Numbered from the stretch's first letter, positions 43,222 through 52,197 are shown. The stretch is 64,000 nucleotides of DNA from Paenibacillus xylanexedens (GCF_001908275.1 NZ_CP018620.1:1-64000), one strand, 5' to 3'. Notes: generated by a model from the sequence alone, not told the origin. A program made the numbers and translations.

Positions 43222-45218
43222 TTTTTCCAACATCCTTCCGCTACTTGCCACACACCCACAGCAATGATACCGAAGATTAAGCCAAGTCCCAATCCCATCA
43301 CTCCACGAATGAGTGACAATACAGCCGGCGTATGGATATGCGCGAACGTATCCACCATGGACAACTGTCCAATCGCTGCAATAATGAGCACAAAGATGAC
43401 TTTACGATATTTTAAAGCGGCGAACACGCCAACGATAAACAGCGGGTGTCCCAGCATAAATTCTTTGAATCTCGGACGTACACCGAACGTATCTTCCAAC
43501 GTGGTACGAAGGAACATCTCTAATGGTGTTACTGAACCCGAGTTGCCTGTACGGCTCAAGTAATAGTACCCAACAACGGCAGCAACAAGCGCCAAAACAA
43601 CCATTAACACATTAATTGGCATACGAAGCATTTCTTTAATTTTCTTAATAGAGAACGAACCTGAACCACGATAAAACACAATATAAATCGCTACCAGTGC
43701 CATAGGTGCAAAGTGCAACAGACTCACGCCGCGGAACTGGTTAATCACCAGACTGTACGTAATACTGTTAAGCAATGCGATGACAAAAGGTACCGCCAGG
43801 AATGACAGAATCGAAGTTCTTACATATAAAACTAATGTCTGTTTCAAACGACGACCCGCAGATGCGTCGGGTTGACGCTGTTGCTGATAGTTCACTGTAC
43901 GAACGGCCAGCACCATCGCTATGGTCGGCGCGGCGATTGCCACAAGCAAGGCGATTCCTTGCTCCAGCAGCGTTGGTTTCAAGAGGAACAATCCTGCACT
44001 GCCCACCAGAGCAACCGCAAATGCGATCAAGGTCAGTAGTGGGATAAAATAAGAAACCATAAGTGCAATCATCGCAATTGCACCAACAAGAGCAACCAGC
44101 TTGGCATAACGCTGAATCGACGAATCCTTAACTGTAAATGCCTCAGCTTGTCCTAGCTCGAATCCATGCTTCGCCATGCGTTCTACCGCATGACCCGGCT
44201 CACCCAGGCTGTTGATCAGATTCTCAATTGGATCTGTAATCATGGCCTTTGCTGTATTCCGGCTTGGCGATGCATTCATATAGAGCATACGAATGTTACG
44301 ATCCTTGGTTGCGAGAACAAAACGGTCAGCAATCGTGTCTACGTCCAGATTGGCATCTCCATCACTAAGCGAGTACAGACGCGTAACGTTGTAATCCGTT
44401 TTATAAGCAAGGGTCTCGAATCCAGACTGCGGTTTCTTCAAGTTCTCAATGGCTGCAAGACCAATATTGTGCTTGTTCAGCAACTGTGCGAATTGGTCGA
44501 GACTCTTCATCTCTGCATTATCATTGTACCCTTTCACAGCATCACCATCAAACAAGATGCGCTTTACGCCATTCTCTTCGAAGAAGGTAAGCAAGCGCTC
44601 CATTGATTCCTGGCTGTATGGCACACTGTCCGAGATCCGCGGCAAAATGTAGAAACCTTTATCACGCAGCATCTTCACGGCAACCGGATCGGGCTGCAAA
44701 GGCTGCATGTTGGCATTCTCCGGAGGAGTCTGCAATATTAAGCCGCTTCGACCTTCATATTCCCAAGGTACTACCGGAATCTGCCGATCAGCGAACGTTT
44801 GTTCAATAATAGGGGTATACGTCTGTGCGTTTTCCTCCGATGTAAATAACACATACGTGTAATTTGCATTAGAAGGGATCACATCTTTGGTCAGGTTTGC
44901 GAGATCCTGGCCGTTGTACACCATTAGTCGGCGTGTTTTTCTCAGCTCGTCCAATGTACTTTCGAACACAGCCATCGTTGTTACGCCTGCGTCTTTTAGA
45001 CGAGTCAATTGTTCATTCATGAAATCTTGCGGATGTGCCTGATACGCTGAGATATCCAGCAGACCCCGATAATTGAAGACAAGCTCCACCTTTTTGGCAG
45101 AAGATTCTGTCTGCACCCGATCACTGATGACAGGGATGGACGCAACCAGACCGATAATAACGACGAGCCACAACCACTTCCGAGAAGCGTTATTCCAATA
45201 AAGCCATTTTTGACGCAC
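43197..45218 (-). CDS. DUF5693 family multi-pass membrane protein
   Basis: About 673 residues. GTG 45218 is chosen because GGAGGT lies seven bases upstream; a longer in-frame ATG at 45278 has no good site. One N-terminal membrane helix (WLWLVVIIGLVASIPVI) precedes an extracellular domain of about 340 residues with repeated alpha/beta elements (MNEQLTRLKDAGVTTMAVFESTL, ENGVKRILFDGDAV). Then come eight to ten membrane helices (about 380-665). The family is uncharacterised but regularly lies next to csaB in Paenibacillus and relatives. The context suggests a part in making, modifying or exporting the secondary wall polymer, perhaps as the acyl- or sugar-handling membrane component; this is inference from position only. 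Confidence 0.88.
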   Translation of the reverse strand: MRQKWLYWNNASRKWLWLVVIIGLVASIPVISDRVQTESSAKKVELVFNYRGLLDISAYQAHPQDFMNEQLTRLKDAGVTTMAVFESTLDELRKTRRLMVYNGQDLANLTKDVIPSNANYTYVLFTSEENAQTYTPIIEQTFADRQIPVVPWEYEGRSGLILQTPPENANMQPLQPDPVAVKMLRDKGFYILPRISDSVPYSQESMERLLTFFEENGVKRILFDGDAVKGYNDNAEMKSLDQFAQLLNKHNIGLAAIENLKKPQSGFETLAYKTDYNVTRLYSLSDGDANLDVDTIADRFVLATKDRNIRMLYMNASPSRNTAKAMITDPIENLINSLGEPGHAVERMAKHGFELGQAEAFTVKDSSIQRYAKLVALVGAIAMIALMVSYFIPLLTLIAFAVALVGSAGLFLLKPTLLEQGIALLVAIAAPTIAMVLAVRTVNYQQQRQPDASAGRRLKQTLVLYVRTSILSFLAVPFVIALLNSITYSLVINQFRGVSLLHFAPMALVAIYIVFYRGSGSFSIKKIKEMLRMPINVLMVVLALVAAVVGYYYLSRTGNSGSVTPLEMFLRTTLEDTFGVRPRFKEFMLGHPLFIVGVFAALKYRKVIFVLIIAAIGQLSMVDTFAHIHTPAVLSLIRGVMGLGLGLIFGIIAVGVWQVAEGCWKKWSPLLKS

Positions 45219-45380
45219 TACATGTACCTCCTCAAGTGTTGGAACCAAATGCACGTTCAGCTCAAGTAATTCGTTCATTTAACATTCATACAATAGGTTA
45301 CAAACAGCTTGTGTCAACAAGCCCTCTTATATGCTATATAGATTGAACTAAAGCATTATTTACACTCGCCACTTCGATGG

Positions 45381-45503
45381 CAGAACAACCTTCCGATCGC
45401 TGTTATCCCCCGATTTTTTTGATTCACTTTTAATAAAGGTGAAAATCTGGTGATAAAGGCGAACGTTTCACTTCTTCAGGTTATTTCTGCCCTCTACGTT
45501 CTC
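45381..45503 (+). repeat. Dispersed hairpin repeat, copy 2
   Basis: Landmarks in order: CAGAACAACC, GATCGCTGTTATC, a stem with CACTTT pairing with AAGGTG and CGATTTT pairing with AAAATCTGG, AAAGGCGAACG, CTTCTTCAGG, TTATTTCTGCCCTCTACG. It is the least disturbed copy. Confidence 0.8.
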
Positions 45504-45552
45504 GTGTAAATGTTCAGTTCAATTTATATAGATCCATCTGTAATATTATTTC

Positions 45553-45598
45553 AAAGAAAAACCCCTCCGCCAACCAACCTTACGGTGCGGAGAGGCCT
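45553..45598 (-). terminator. Intrinsic terminator after pgcA
   Basis: On the minus strand CCTCTCCGC pairs with GCGGAGGGG and runs into TTTTTCTTTG. Confidence 0.85.
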
Positions 45599-45629
45599 TC
45601 TCATGTTCTTGCTCATTGTTGCATTCGTA

Positions 45630-47351
45630 TTATTGTGCGTCTACACGCGACATCACTATAGTCACCAGACGCTCGATCCGGCTTTCCGCATCTTCCAAAT
45701 TCTCTCCACGCACGGCGAAGTATACTTTGATCTTCGGTTCTGTCCCAGAAGGGCGCAAGCAGAACCATGAACCGTCTGCCAAAATGAACTTCAGTACGTT
45801 CTCCTTCGGAAGACCGTCCAGACCAAGGGAGTAGTCCAGCACATCTTGTACAGCAATTCCCGCTACTTCTTGTGGTGGATTGGAACGCCAGTCCGTCATT
45901 TTGGCTTGAATCTGAGCTACGCCGTCTTTGCCTTTCAGCGTACGGGACTTCAGCTTCTCCAAGAAATATCCGAATTGGTTGTACAACTCTTGCAAAACAT
46001 CATACAACGTCTTGCCTTGGCTCTTATAATACGCAGCTGCTTCAGCAATCAGCATCGAGGCAAGGACAGCATCCTTGTCACGGGCATAGTTGCCGGAAAG
46101 GTAGCCATAACTCTCTTCATATCCGAACAAGAATGTATGACTGCCTGTTGCTTCGAACTGGTTCATTTTTTCACCGATATATTTGAAGCCTGTCAGTGTG
46201 TTCATCACTTCTGCACCGTAATGTTCGGCAATGACAGCACCCATCTCACTTGTTACGATTGTTTTGACAACTGCACCGTTGCTTGGCAGTGTACCTGTCT
46301 CTTGCAGGCGACTGAGCAGGTAATGTACCATAATGGCACCAGACTGGTTACCGGACAAGACGAAATATTTGCCATCATTGTCTTTCACGACAGCACCCAT
46401 ACGGTCTGCATCCGGATCTGTTCCGATCAGAATGTCAGCGCCTACGGATTCTCCCAGCTTCATTGCAAGCGTAAACGCTTCGCGTTCTTCCGGGTTAGGG
46501 GATTTCACGGTAGAGAACTCAGCATCCGGCTGTTCTTGTTCGGCTACAATATGCACTTGCTCGAATCCGATCTGCTCCAACACGCGACGTACAGGGATGT
46601 TACCTGTTCCGTGAAGCGGTGTGTAAACGATTTTGAAATCACGGCCAATGCCGGATTGGATCAGTTCGCGGCTCAGACTGCGACTTGCTACGGTATCCAC
46701 AAACGCTTGATCTTGGTCTTCACCCAACCAGATCAAGAGCCCCTGAGCTTCTGCTTCTTCTTGCGTCAGTTTCTTCACGTCAGCAAGGGAAGGCACTTCC
46801 TGGATGTACTGAATGACTTTTTCCGCTTCATCCGGTACCAATTGACCGCCCTCATGATTGTATACTTTGTAGCCGTTATATTCCGGTGGGTTATGGCTCG
46901 CTGTTACAACGATCCCGCCAGTTGCCTTCTGATGACGCACCGCGAATGACAACTCAGGAGTTGAACGCAGGGATGGGAACAGCTTGGCTACAATGCCGTT
47001 TCCAGCCAGTACAAGCGCAGCATCCAGTGTGAATTCAGGTGAGAAATGACGGGAATCATGAGCAATGACAACAGAAGGTTTGCCTTCTTGGTCACCATGC
47101 TGCTCAAGCAAATAACGCGCAAATCCTTGCGTTGCCCGACCTACGGTGTAACGGTTCATCCGGTTACTTCCCGCACCAATGACCCCGCGTAATCCCCCTG
47201 TACCAAACTCCAGGTTTCTGTAAAAACGTTCCTCCAGCTCTTTCGGCTGATCCTGCAAGTCACGAAGCTCCTGTTTCGTTGCTTCATCAATCGAAGCATC
47301 CTCCAACCATTGCTGCAACGTCTCTGCTGCTACTGTGCTTAACTGTTCCAT
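45630..47351 (-). CDS. pgcA: Phospho-sugar mutase (alpha-phosphoglucomutase type)
   Basis: A cytosolic enzyme that interconverts glucose-6-phosphate and glucose-1-phosphate (possibly also mannose phosphates), feeding UDP-glucose and wall-polymer sugars. The 573-residue product has the active-site serine loop TASHNPPEYNGYKVY (about 145-159), the metal-binding DPDADRMG (about 310), the sugar-binding GYEESYGYL (about 410) and the phosphate-binding SGTEPKIKVYF near the C-terminus, the full set of the phosphohexomutase family. The length matches Bacillus PgcA. AGGGG precedes the ATG by about nine bases. It lies immediately upstream of the wall-polymer operon, though separated from it by a terminator. 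Confidence 0.94.
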   Translation of the reverse strand: MEQLSTVAAETLQQWLEDASIDEATKQELRDLQDQPKELEERFYRNLEFGTGGLRGVIGAGSNRMNRYTVGRATQGFARYLLEQHGDQEGKPSVVIAHDSRHFSPEFTLDAALVLAGNGIVAKLFPSLRSTPELSFAVRHQKATGGIVVTASHNPPEYNGYKVYNHEGGQLVPDEAEKVIQYIQEVPSLADVKKLTQEEAEAQGLLIWLGEDQDQAFVDTVASRSLSRELIQSGIGRDFKIVYTPLHGTGNIPVRRVLEQIGFEQVHIVAEQEQPDAEFSTVKSPNPEEREAFTLAMKLGESVGADILIGTDPDADRMGAVVKDNDGKYFVLSGNQSGAIMVHYLLSRLQETGTLPSNGAVVKTIVTSEMGAVIAEHYGAEVMNTLTGFKYIGEKMNQFEATGSHTFLFGYEESYGYLSGNYARDKDAVLASMLIAEAAAYYKSQGKTLYDVLQELYNQFGYFLEKLKSRTLKGKDGVAQIQAKMTDWRSNPPQEVAGIAVQDVLDYSLGLDGLPKENVLKFILADGSWFCLRPSGTEPKIKVYFAVRGENLEDAESRIERLVTIVMSRVDAQ

Positions 47352-47462
47352 TCCGATAAACCCCTTCCGTCTATATAAATTCAGGTGTGCTGAGTTACTT
47401 CAGCATCTTGCATCATTCGGTCCGTCTACGTTCCTGCATGATGTCAATGCTCACGTATGTAA

Positions 47463-47894
47463 TCAGCTTGGGTCAGACAGTGCAAACATAATCTCGCCTT
47501 CAGCGACCACTTTGTCGTTCACTCGGGCAGTTGCTTTACCTTTACCGATAGAACCCTTGAGACGTGTAATCTCCACTTCCAGAATCAACGTATCTCCGGG
47601 CACAACTTGTCCACGGAATCGGAAGTTGTCCAGTCCCGCCAAAAAGCCGATTTTTCCTTTGTTGCCTTCCAAATTCAGAATGGCTACTGCACCAACTTGC
47701 GCCAGCGCTTCTGTAATCAGTACACCCGGCATTACCGGATACTCTGGGAAATGACCAATGAAGAAAGGTTCGTTAATGGTTACGTTTTTCAAACCAACGG
47801 CACGTTTGCCATCCTCAATCTCTAGAATCTTGTCCACCAGCAGAAACGGGGGGCGGTGCGGGATGATTTCTTGAATCTGTTTGATATCGAGCAC
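47463..47894 (-). CDS. fabZ: 3-hydroxyacyl-[acyl-carrier-protein] dehydratase
   Basis: FabZ dehydrates 3-hydroxyacyl-ACP in fatty-acid elongation. The product is about 143 residues from GTG 47894, which has GGAG eight bases upstream and gives the standard N-terminus [20 protein letters not shown]; an in-frame ATG at 47939 would add 15 unusual residues. The hot-dog fold active site is present: the catalytic His in [14 protein letters not shown] and Glu in [11 protein letters not shown], and [21 protein letters not shown] sequence (here [20 protein letters not shown]). In B. subtilis the same gene (ywpB) follows flhO-flhP, as here. A gap of 488 bases with a hairpin repeat separates it from the upstream peptide gene. 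Confidence 0.95.
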   Translation of the reverse strand: MLDIKQIQEIIPHRPPFLLVDKILEIEDGKRAVGLKNVTINEPFFIGHFPEYPVMPGVLITEALAQVGAVAILNLEGNKGKIGFLAGLDNFRFRGQVVPGDTLILEVEITRLKGSIGKGKATARVNDKVVAEGEIMFALSDPS

Positions 47895-47982
47895 AGTGTA
47901 ATCTCCTCTCGGGATGTTTATATGAGCGTTCTTCATCATGGATTTTTCATGTGCGCATAGGTGACCGTTACGGTTACGGATC

Positions 47983-48095
47983 GTTCTTTCGATCGCTGTT
48001 GTTTCCTAATGTTTCTGAACTATTTTTCAGATGGATAACATTAGGAAACAAAGGCGAGCGCTTCGCTTCTTTCGAACGATTCCGTTCCCTTCACT
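47983..48095 (+). repeat. Dispersed hairpin repeat, copy 3
   Basis: TTTCGATCGCTGTT, then a strong stem in which GTTTCCTAATGTT pairs with AACATTAGGAAAC, then AAAGGCGAGCGCTTCGCTTC. The stem sequence differs completely from the other copies but pairing is kept. Confidence 0.8.
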
Positions 48096-48338
48096 GACTT
48101 TAGTGCGGACATGGAAAACCTGATTATGATCAAGTCGAAGCTCATATAAAAGGTTTTTAATTTTTAAATTTTGTATGGAAAGCATATTTTCGGTTAACAC
48201 TAGTTATATCCTTCATGACTGCAGTAGTGAAGGTTAAGATAAGGGGTCTCTCTTCGCGATGACGAATGTCTTTCGCAGGGGAGGCCTCTTTTGTGACGTC
48301 AAACGTCATCCATCATTATACTGTTTTCAACGTCAAAA

Positions 48339-48368
48339 AGAAAACTCCTGCCTGCGCAGGAGTTTTCG
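48339..48368 (-). terminator. Intrinsic terminator after the flhO-flhP-EpuA-like genes
   Basis: AAAACTCCTGC pairs perfectly with GCAGGAGTTTT around a two-to-four-base loop; the minus strand exits into TTTTCTTTTTG. Confidence 0.9.
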
Positions 48369-48382
48369 CTTAACTCGTTACA

Positions 48383-48616
48383 TTATGGAGCGAATACCAG
48401 ATTATATACATGTTCCCATGTACTCCATTGCCATACGGAACCGATATCCTGTTTGCCCAGTACCACATATCCAGCTACCATTCCGCCAGCAAGGGCAAGA
48501 ACAAGCAGGACCGGAACCAGGAACCATCTTGCGATGCGCCATCCACTCTTCTTCTTCTTGACTTCCTTTTTCTCCGGCTTACTGTTCTGCTGCTGTGTTT
48601 CTGTCATCACATTCAC
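48383..48616 (-). CDS. EpuA-like single-pass membrane peptide (PF11772, 'DNA-directed RNA polymerase subunit beta' in databases)
   Basis: A 77-residue protein with a polar, lysine-rich N-terminus (KPEKKEVKKKKSGW), one membrane helix (FLVPVLLVLALAGGMVAGYVVLG) and a short outer tail containing WQWSTWEHVYNLVFA. This matches the EpuA family, whose automatic name as an RNA polymerase beta subunit is misleading; the peptide has nothing of RpoB. It starts three bases after flhP ends and its gene is terminated at 48339-48368, so it is the last gene of that unit. Function in the family is poorly known; a membrane-accessory role is likely. Confidence 0.85.
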   Translation of the reverse strand: MNVMTETQQQNSKPEKKEVKKKKSGWRIARWFLVPVLLVLALAGGMVAGYVVLGKQDIGSVWQWSTWEHVYNLVFAP

Positions 48617-48619
48617 CTT

Positions 48620-49459
48620 TTACGCTCTCATATTGTTGGCAAGACCCAACATGGAATCACTTGAAGTTAGCGCCTTTGCCGCCAGCTGATATGTCCGCTG
48701 TCCTTGCATAAGCAAAGACATCTCCTGTGTCAGATCTACATTGGATTGCTCCAGAAATCCTGGACGGATCAAGGCAGCCGCTTGACGTGTAGCTGCGTTG
48801 GCGCCAAACACATCATCCTCGGTTAATCCCGCATCCATACCAAACAGGTTATCCGCATACTGTACCAGCCCCTCAGGGCGTTCAATGTCTACCACTTGCA
48901 GCTGTGCTCCAATGGTTGCGTTTGCCTCATTACCGCGTCGGATTAACAGGTTGCCATTTTCATCAAAAGCAACTTTGCTATTATTCGGTGCCGTAATACG
49001 ATTGCCTTGACGATCCAAGGCAAAGTGGCCTTCGCCATTGACCATCACCATCATATCAGGTGAATTCGGAGTAGGCTTAGGTCTTGTATCAGGTACAAAA
49101 TGAAATGCACCCTGACATGTCCACATTTTCTCCCCATTTGCTTCAACTGCAAACATGGCATTTCCCTCAATGGCCAGATCGGTCGGAAGGCCAGTCTCGT
49201 TCAAGGGGCCTTGAGACATATCCTTCGTTACATCTGCCAAACGAGCACCAAAACCGAGGTTATATCCCATCGGTGTGGAACGTCCATCCAGTTTGTACTT
49301 GTCCGGTTGTTGTTGAACCCGGGTCAGCACATCCTCGAAGGCCGCTTGCTTGCTCTTATAGCCTGCCGTATTCACGTTGGCAATATTATCGGAAATGACA
49401 TCCAGACGCTGCTGTATCGCAGTCATGGACACCTTGGCACTAATCATGGAATTATTCAT
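48620..49459 (-). CDS. flhP: Flagellar hook-basal body rod protein FlhP
   Basis: FlhP is a distal-rod type protein of Gram-positive flagella. The 279-residue product has the rod/hook N-terminal motif (QRLDVISDNIANVNTAGYKS, about 17-36), an internal FlgG-like region (LAIEGNAMFAVEANGE, about 98-113; HFALDRQGN) and the C-terminal D0 motif (FLEQSNVDLTQEMSLLMQGQRTYQLAAKAL). It lies downstream of flhO, as in B. subtilis, but 533 bases of repeat-rich DNA separate them here. The ATG is preceded by AGGGAGGG, which also occurs twice more just upstream. Confidence 0.93.
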   Translation of the reverse strand: MNNSMISAKVSMTAIQQRLDVISDNIANVNTAGYKSKQAAFEDVLTRVQQQPDKYKLDGRSTPMGYNLGFGARLADVTKDMSQGPLNETGLPTDLAIEGNAMFAVEANGEKMWTCQGAFHFVPDTRPKPTPNSPDMMVMVNGEGHFALDRQGNRITAPNNSKVAFDENGNLLIRRGNEANATIGAQLQVVDIERPEGLVQYADNLFGMDAGLTEDDVFGANAATRQAAALIRPGFLEQSNVDLTQEMSLLMQGQRTYQLAAKALTSSDSMLGLANNMRA

Positions 49460-49620
49460 TGGTGGTATACCCTCCCTTGTGTCCTGTCCACCCTCCCAAA
49501 CCCTCCCTTGTAGGGAGGGCCCCAGATGGCGCTGCCCTCTGGACTCCCGAAACAGGCGGATTAGGTAAGTGGGGTACGATCTTGCTAAGTGACGGTGGTG
49601 TGTGTGCGCCGCGACTGCCG

Positions 49621-49663
49621 TGCTATGATTCCCGCCATAGTTTCACATGGCTGAATCATAGCA
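49621..49663. repeat. Long near-perfect hairpin
   Basis: TGCTATGATTC (49621-49631) pairs with GAATCATAGCA (49653-49663), and an inner GCCAT pairs with ATGGC. There is no T-run on either side, so it is not a standard terminator. Confidence 0.8.
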
Positions 49664-49688
49664 CAGCACGCTCTTTATGCGGCGTGTA

Positions 49689-49975
49689 GCTCCGCGGGGT
49701 CTCTTCCTTGCTTTGCTTCGCAAAGGGCTGTCGAGACCGTCGCTGCGCTCAGGTACTGCTACGCATTCCCTCGCATAGGCTCGGCTGCGTCTAGGCTCTT
49801 GCGCTCCGCGGGGTCTCTCCTTGCTTTGCTCCGCAAAGGGCTGTCGGGACCGTCGCTGCGCTTAGGTACTGCCACGTAATCCTCGCATAGGCTCGGATGC
49901 GTTTAGGCTCTTGCGCTTGACGTGAGCCTCTCTGCTTTGCTACGCAAAGGGCGTTTGGCTCTCCGCTGCGCGGTT
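49689..49975. repeat. Degenerate tandem repeat of about 113 bp, 2.5 copies
   Basis: Units begin at 49689, 49803 and 49915 (third one partial). Shared blocks include GCTCCGCGGGGTCTC, TTGCTTTGCT, CGCAAAGGGCTGTCG, GACCGTCGCTGCGCT, AGGTACTGC, CTCGCATAGGCTCGG and TAGGCTCTTGCGCT. Much richer in GC than its surroundings. Confidence 0.85.
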
Positions 49976-49992
49976 ATATTTAAACGTCGGCG

Positions 49993-50877
49993 TTATACAC
50001 GCCCGACTTCATTGACGGCTTTATCCAGACTGCGGTCGTAGAATTGTACGACCTTCTGGTTGGCTTCATACGCCCGGAATGCGGCGTTCATATCAACCGT
50101 TGCCTGTGAGGCATCCACATTGGAACCTTCCAGGTAACCCTGACGGATCTGCACATTATCACCAGCTGCCATCACCCGGGACGTTGCCCCGTTTGCATCG
50201 CTGAGACTGAAGTTGCCATTACCTTGACGAACCAGTTGATTCGGCTGGTCAATGACACTAATGCCAAGAGTAACCCCTGTTGGTGCACCCGTTGCTGCAT
50301 CTACCAAACGGCCTTGCTCATCCACTTTAAATTGCTCCACAGAACCTGTCAACACTACAGGTTGTCCATTATTATCCAACACTTGTGAGCCTGTTGAACT
50401 CAGCAATTGTCCCGTTCCAGTAATCTCGAAGTGACCATCGCGTGTATATCCGGTGTTACCTTCTGCATCCTGAACTGTAAAATACGCCTGAGGCTGGTAA
50501 GTCACCGTGCCGTCGGCCCGTACAAATTTGCCTGATGCGTCAAACGGGACAGGTTGTCCAGTCTGCGGATCATTGACAGTCATATTGGATGAAATGGAAA
50601 AATCATTTTTCTGCCCAGTCTCCATAATGGTCCCCTGCAAATTCATGGACAAACTCTCTTCCGCGAACACCCCCGTGTTCAGCTTGCCCAGCCGCTTTGT
50701 TGGAAGATTTGCATCTCCGCCTACCAAAGTAATGAGCATTTCCGGGAAGGAACGGCTTACGCTGTTCACTTGTTTATATCCCGTGGTGTTCATATTTACG
50801 ATATTCTGTGTTGCTGTGTCATGGCGGCGTTGTTGCGTAATCATTCCCGCAGTAGCGGTGTACAGACCTCTTAACAT
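49993..50877 (-). CDS. flhO: Flagellar hook-basal body rod protein FlhO
   Basis: FlhO is the partner rod protein of FlhP, assembled through the flagellar export apparatus. The 294-residue product starts MLRGLYTATAGMITQQRRHD, then TQNIVNMNTTGYKQ, the FlgF/FlgG-type N-terminus. It has an internal YFTVQDAEGNTGYTRDGHFEITGTG region and the C-terminal YLEGSNVDASQATVDMNAAFRAYEANQKVVQ D0 helix (shown in parts: YLEGSNVD, ATVDMNAAFRAYEANQ). GGAGAGGGG precedes the ATG. It lies 102 bases after mbl, as in B. subtilis mbl-flhO-flhP. Confidence 0.94.
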   Translation of the reverse strand: MLRGLYTATAGMITQQRRHDTATQNIVNMNTTGYKQVNSVSRSFPEMLITLVGGDANLPTKRLGKLNTGVFAEESLSMNLQGTIMETGQKNDFSISSNMTVNDPQTGQPVPFDASGKFVRADGTVTYQPQAYFTVQDAEGNTGYTRDGHFEITGTGQLLSSTGSQVLDNNGQPVVLTGSVEQFKVDEQGRLVDAATGAPTGVTLGISVIDQPNQLVRQGNGNFSLSDANGATSRVMAAGDNVQIRQGYLEGSNVDASQATVDMNAAFRAYEANQKVVQFYDRSLDKAVNEVGRV

Positions 50878-50979
50878 GAATTAACCCCTCTCCTCAAGCG
50901 CTTGACCTGCATCACAGGTTGGCTGCTTGTCCGTTCTGCTTTCCGAGCATGGCGAACCTTTGCTATTTATATCGGCAGA

Positions 50980-51978
50980 TTAGAACTTTTTCTTAACCAC
51001 CTGATCCAAATTATTAAGCATTATGCCTGTCCCCTTCACGACACAGTGCATTGGATCTTCCGCAACCCATACCGGTACATGCAATTCATTGGACAAAAGC
51101 TCGTCCAGTCCGTTCAGCAATGCACCTCCGCCAGTCAATACAACACCACGGTCGATAATGTCCGCTGACAATTCAGGCGGTGTACGTTCCAATACCGATT
51201 TGGCTGCCACGATGATGGATTGTACGGAATCCCAAAGCGCTTCCTGTACTTCATTTCCCGATATCGTTACGGTAACAGGCAGGCCGGATACCATATCGCG
51301 TCCGCGAATGTCCATCTCTGTTTGATGTCCACCCGGATGTACGGTACCAATCGCAATTTTGATGTCTTCAGCGGTCCGTTCACCGATCATGAGCTTGTAC
51401 TTGGCTTTGATAAACTTGATAATGGCTTCGTCGAACTTGTCCCCTGCGACTTTAATAGAAGAGGCGGTGACCACGTCGCCCATAGAAAGGACTGCAACGT
51501 CAGTCGTACCGCCGCCGATATCCACGACCATATTGCCGCTCGGCTGAAAAATATCCATTCCCGCACCGATCGCTGCCGCTTTCGGCTCTTCTTCCAGAAA
51601 CACTTCTTTGGCACCACTGCGTTCTGCCGCCTCACGGATGGCCTTCTGCTCCACGGAAGTAATGTTCGTTGGTGCACAGATCAGAATTCGAGGGTGGCTG
51701 TACCAGCTTCTTGCACCCACACGATTAATGAAATGTCTGAGCATCGCTTCTGTAATCTCGAAGTCCGCAATAACGCCGTCACGCAGCGGTCTAATGGCAA
51801 CAATGTTACCTGGAGTACGCCCCACCATACGACGCGCTTCTTCCCCAACAGCAAGGACACGCTTCGTATCTCTTTCAATGGTCACGACGGAAGGTTCATC
51901 GAGGACAACCCCACTTCCTTTCACGTGAATAAGCACGTTCGCCGTGCCAAGATCAATACCGATATCCTTGCTAAACAT
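50980..51978 (-). CDS. mbl: Actin-like rod-shape protein Mbl (MreB family)
   Basis: Mbl forms membrane-associated filaments that orient lateral cell-wall synthesis. The 332-residue protein has the actin-fold motifs: phosphate-1 DIGIDLGTANVLIH at the N-terminus, connect-1, phosphate-2 MVVDIGGGTTDVAVLS (about 153-168) and the adenosine motif VVLTGGGALLNGLDELL (about 283-299). It is assigned as Mbl rather than MreB because it lies between spoIIID and flhO, the Mbl position in Bacillus, and lacks mreC/mreD neighbours. GGGGGC precedes the ATG by a few bases. Confidence 0.94.
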   Translation of the reverse strand: MFSKDIGIDLGTANVLIHVKGSGVVLDEPSVVTIERDTKRVLAVGEEARRMVGRTPGNIVAIRPLRDGVIADFEITEAMLRHFINRVGARSWYSHPRILICAPTNITSVEQKAIREAAERSGAKEVFLEEEPKAAAIGAGMDIFQPSGNMVVDIGGGTTDVAVLSMGDVVTASSIKVAGDKFDEAIIKFIKAKYKLMIGERTAEDIKIAIGTVHPGGHQTEMDIRGRDMVSGLPVTVTISGNEVQEALWDSVQSIIVAAKSVLERTPPELSADIIDRGVVLTGGGALLNGLDELLSNELHVPVWVAEDPMHCVVKGTGIMLNNLDQVVKKKF

Positions 51979-52197
51979 AAAAGAGCCCCCAAAGTGATAT
52001 TATTTGGTCAGCGTATCCTGTGAAAAAGAGTCCCTTATCACGTCACCGCTCGTTCGACAAAGTGCAACATATATATGTAAAAATCGGGCTGATAAGATGT
52101 CATAATTCGATCCTGTACCAGCTTTTAACATATCATACTTCAGGGGAGGGATTCAATGCATGTGTGAGCTTTTTGGCCTACGTCTTTGTGAAGATGC

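Larger units (their letters stand above)
45219..45629. other. Gene-free stretch between pgcA and the DUF5693 gene
   Basis: Contains the pgcA terminator (45553-45598) and a plus-oriented copy of the dispersed hairpin repeat (45381-45503). The promoter of the DUF5693-csaB-tagA operon should lie near 45230-45340 but no clear pair was identified. Confidence 0.6.
47895..48382. other. Gene-free stretch between the EpuA-like gene and fabZ
   Basis: Contains the terminator of the upstream gene (48339-48368), a GC-rich imperfect inverted segment around 48241-48300 and a copy of the dispersed hairpin repeat (47983-48095). fabZ should have its own promoter close to 47920-47980. Confidence 0.6.
49460..49992. 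other. Repeat-rich gene-free stretch between flhO and flhP
   Basis: Contains, from flhP outward: three CCCTCCC blocks (SD-like on the minus strand), a CCCTCCC/GGGAGGG hairpin near 49502-49519, a long hairpin at 49621-49663, and a GC-rich ~113-bp degenerate tandem repeat (49689-49975). No gene or terminator is supported. Confidence 0.65.

Noticed and set aside
45846..46949. 367-residue open frame on the plus strand
   Set aside because: Antisense to pgcA, whose active-site motifs are all present on the minus strand; the plus frame has no recognisable domain.
48383..48616. RNA polymerase beta subunit, the automatic name for this family
   Set aside because: The 77-residue membrane peptide shares nothing with RpoB; the name is a historical database label.
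51220..52023. 267-residue plus-strand open frame over mbl
   Set aside because: Antisense shadow of mbl, which has complete actin-fold motifs.
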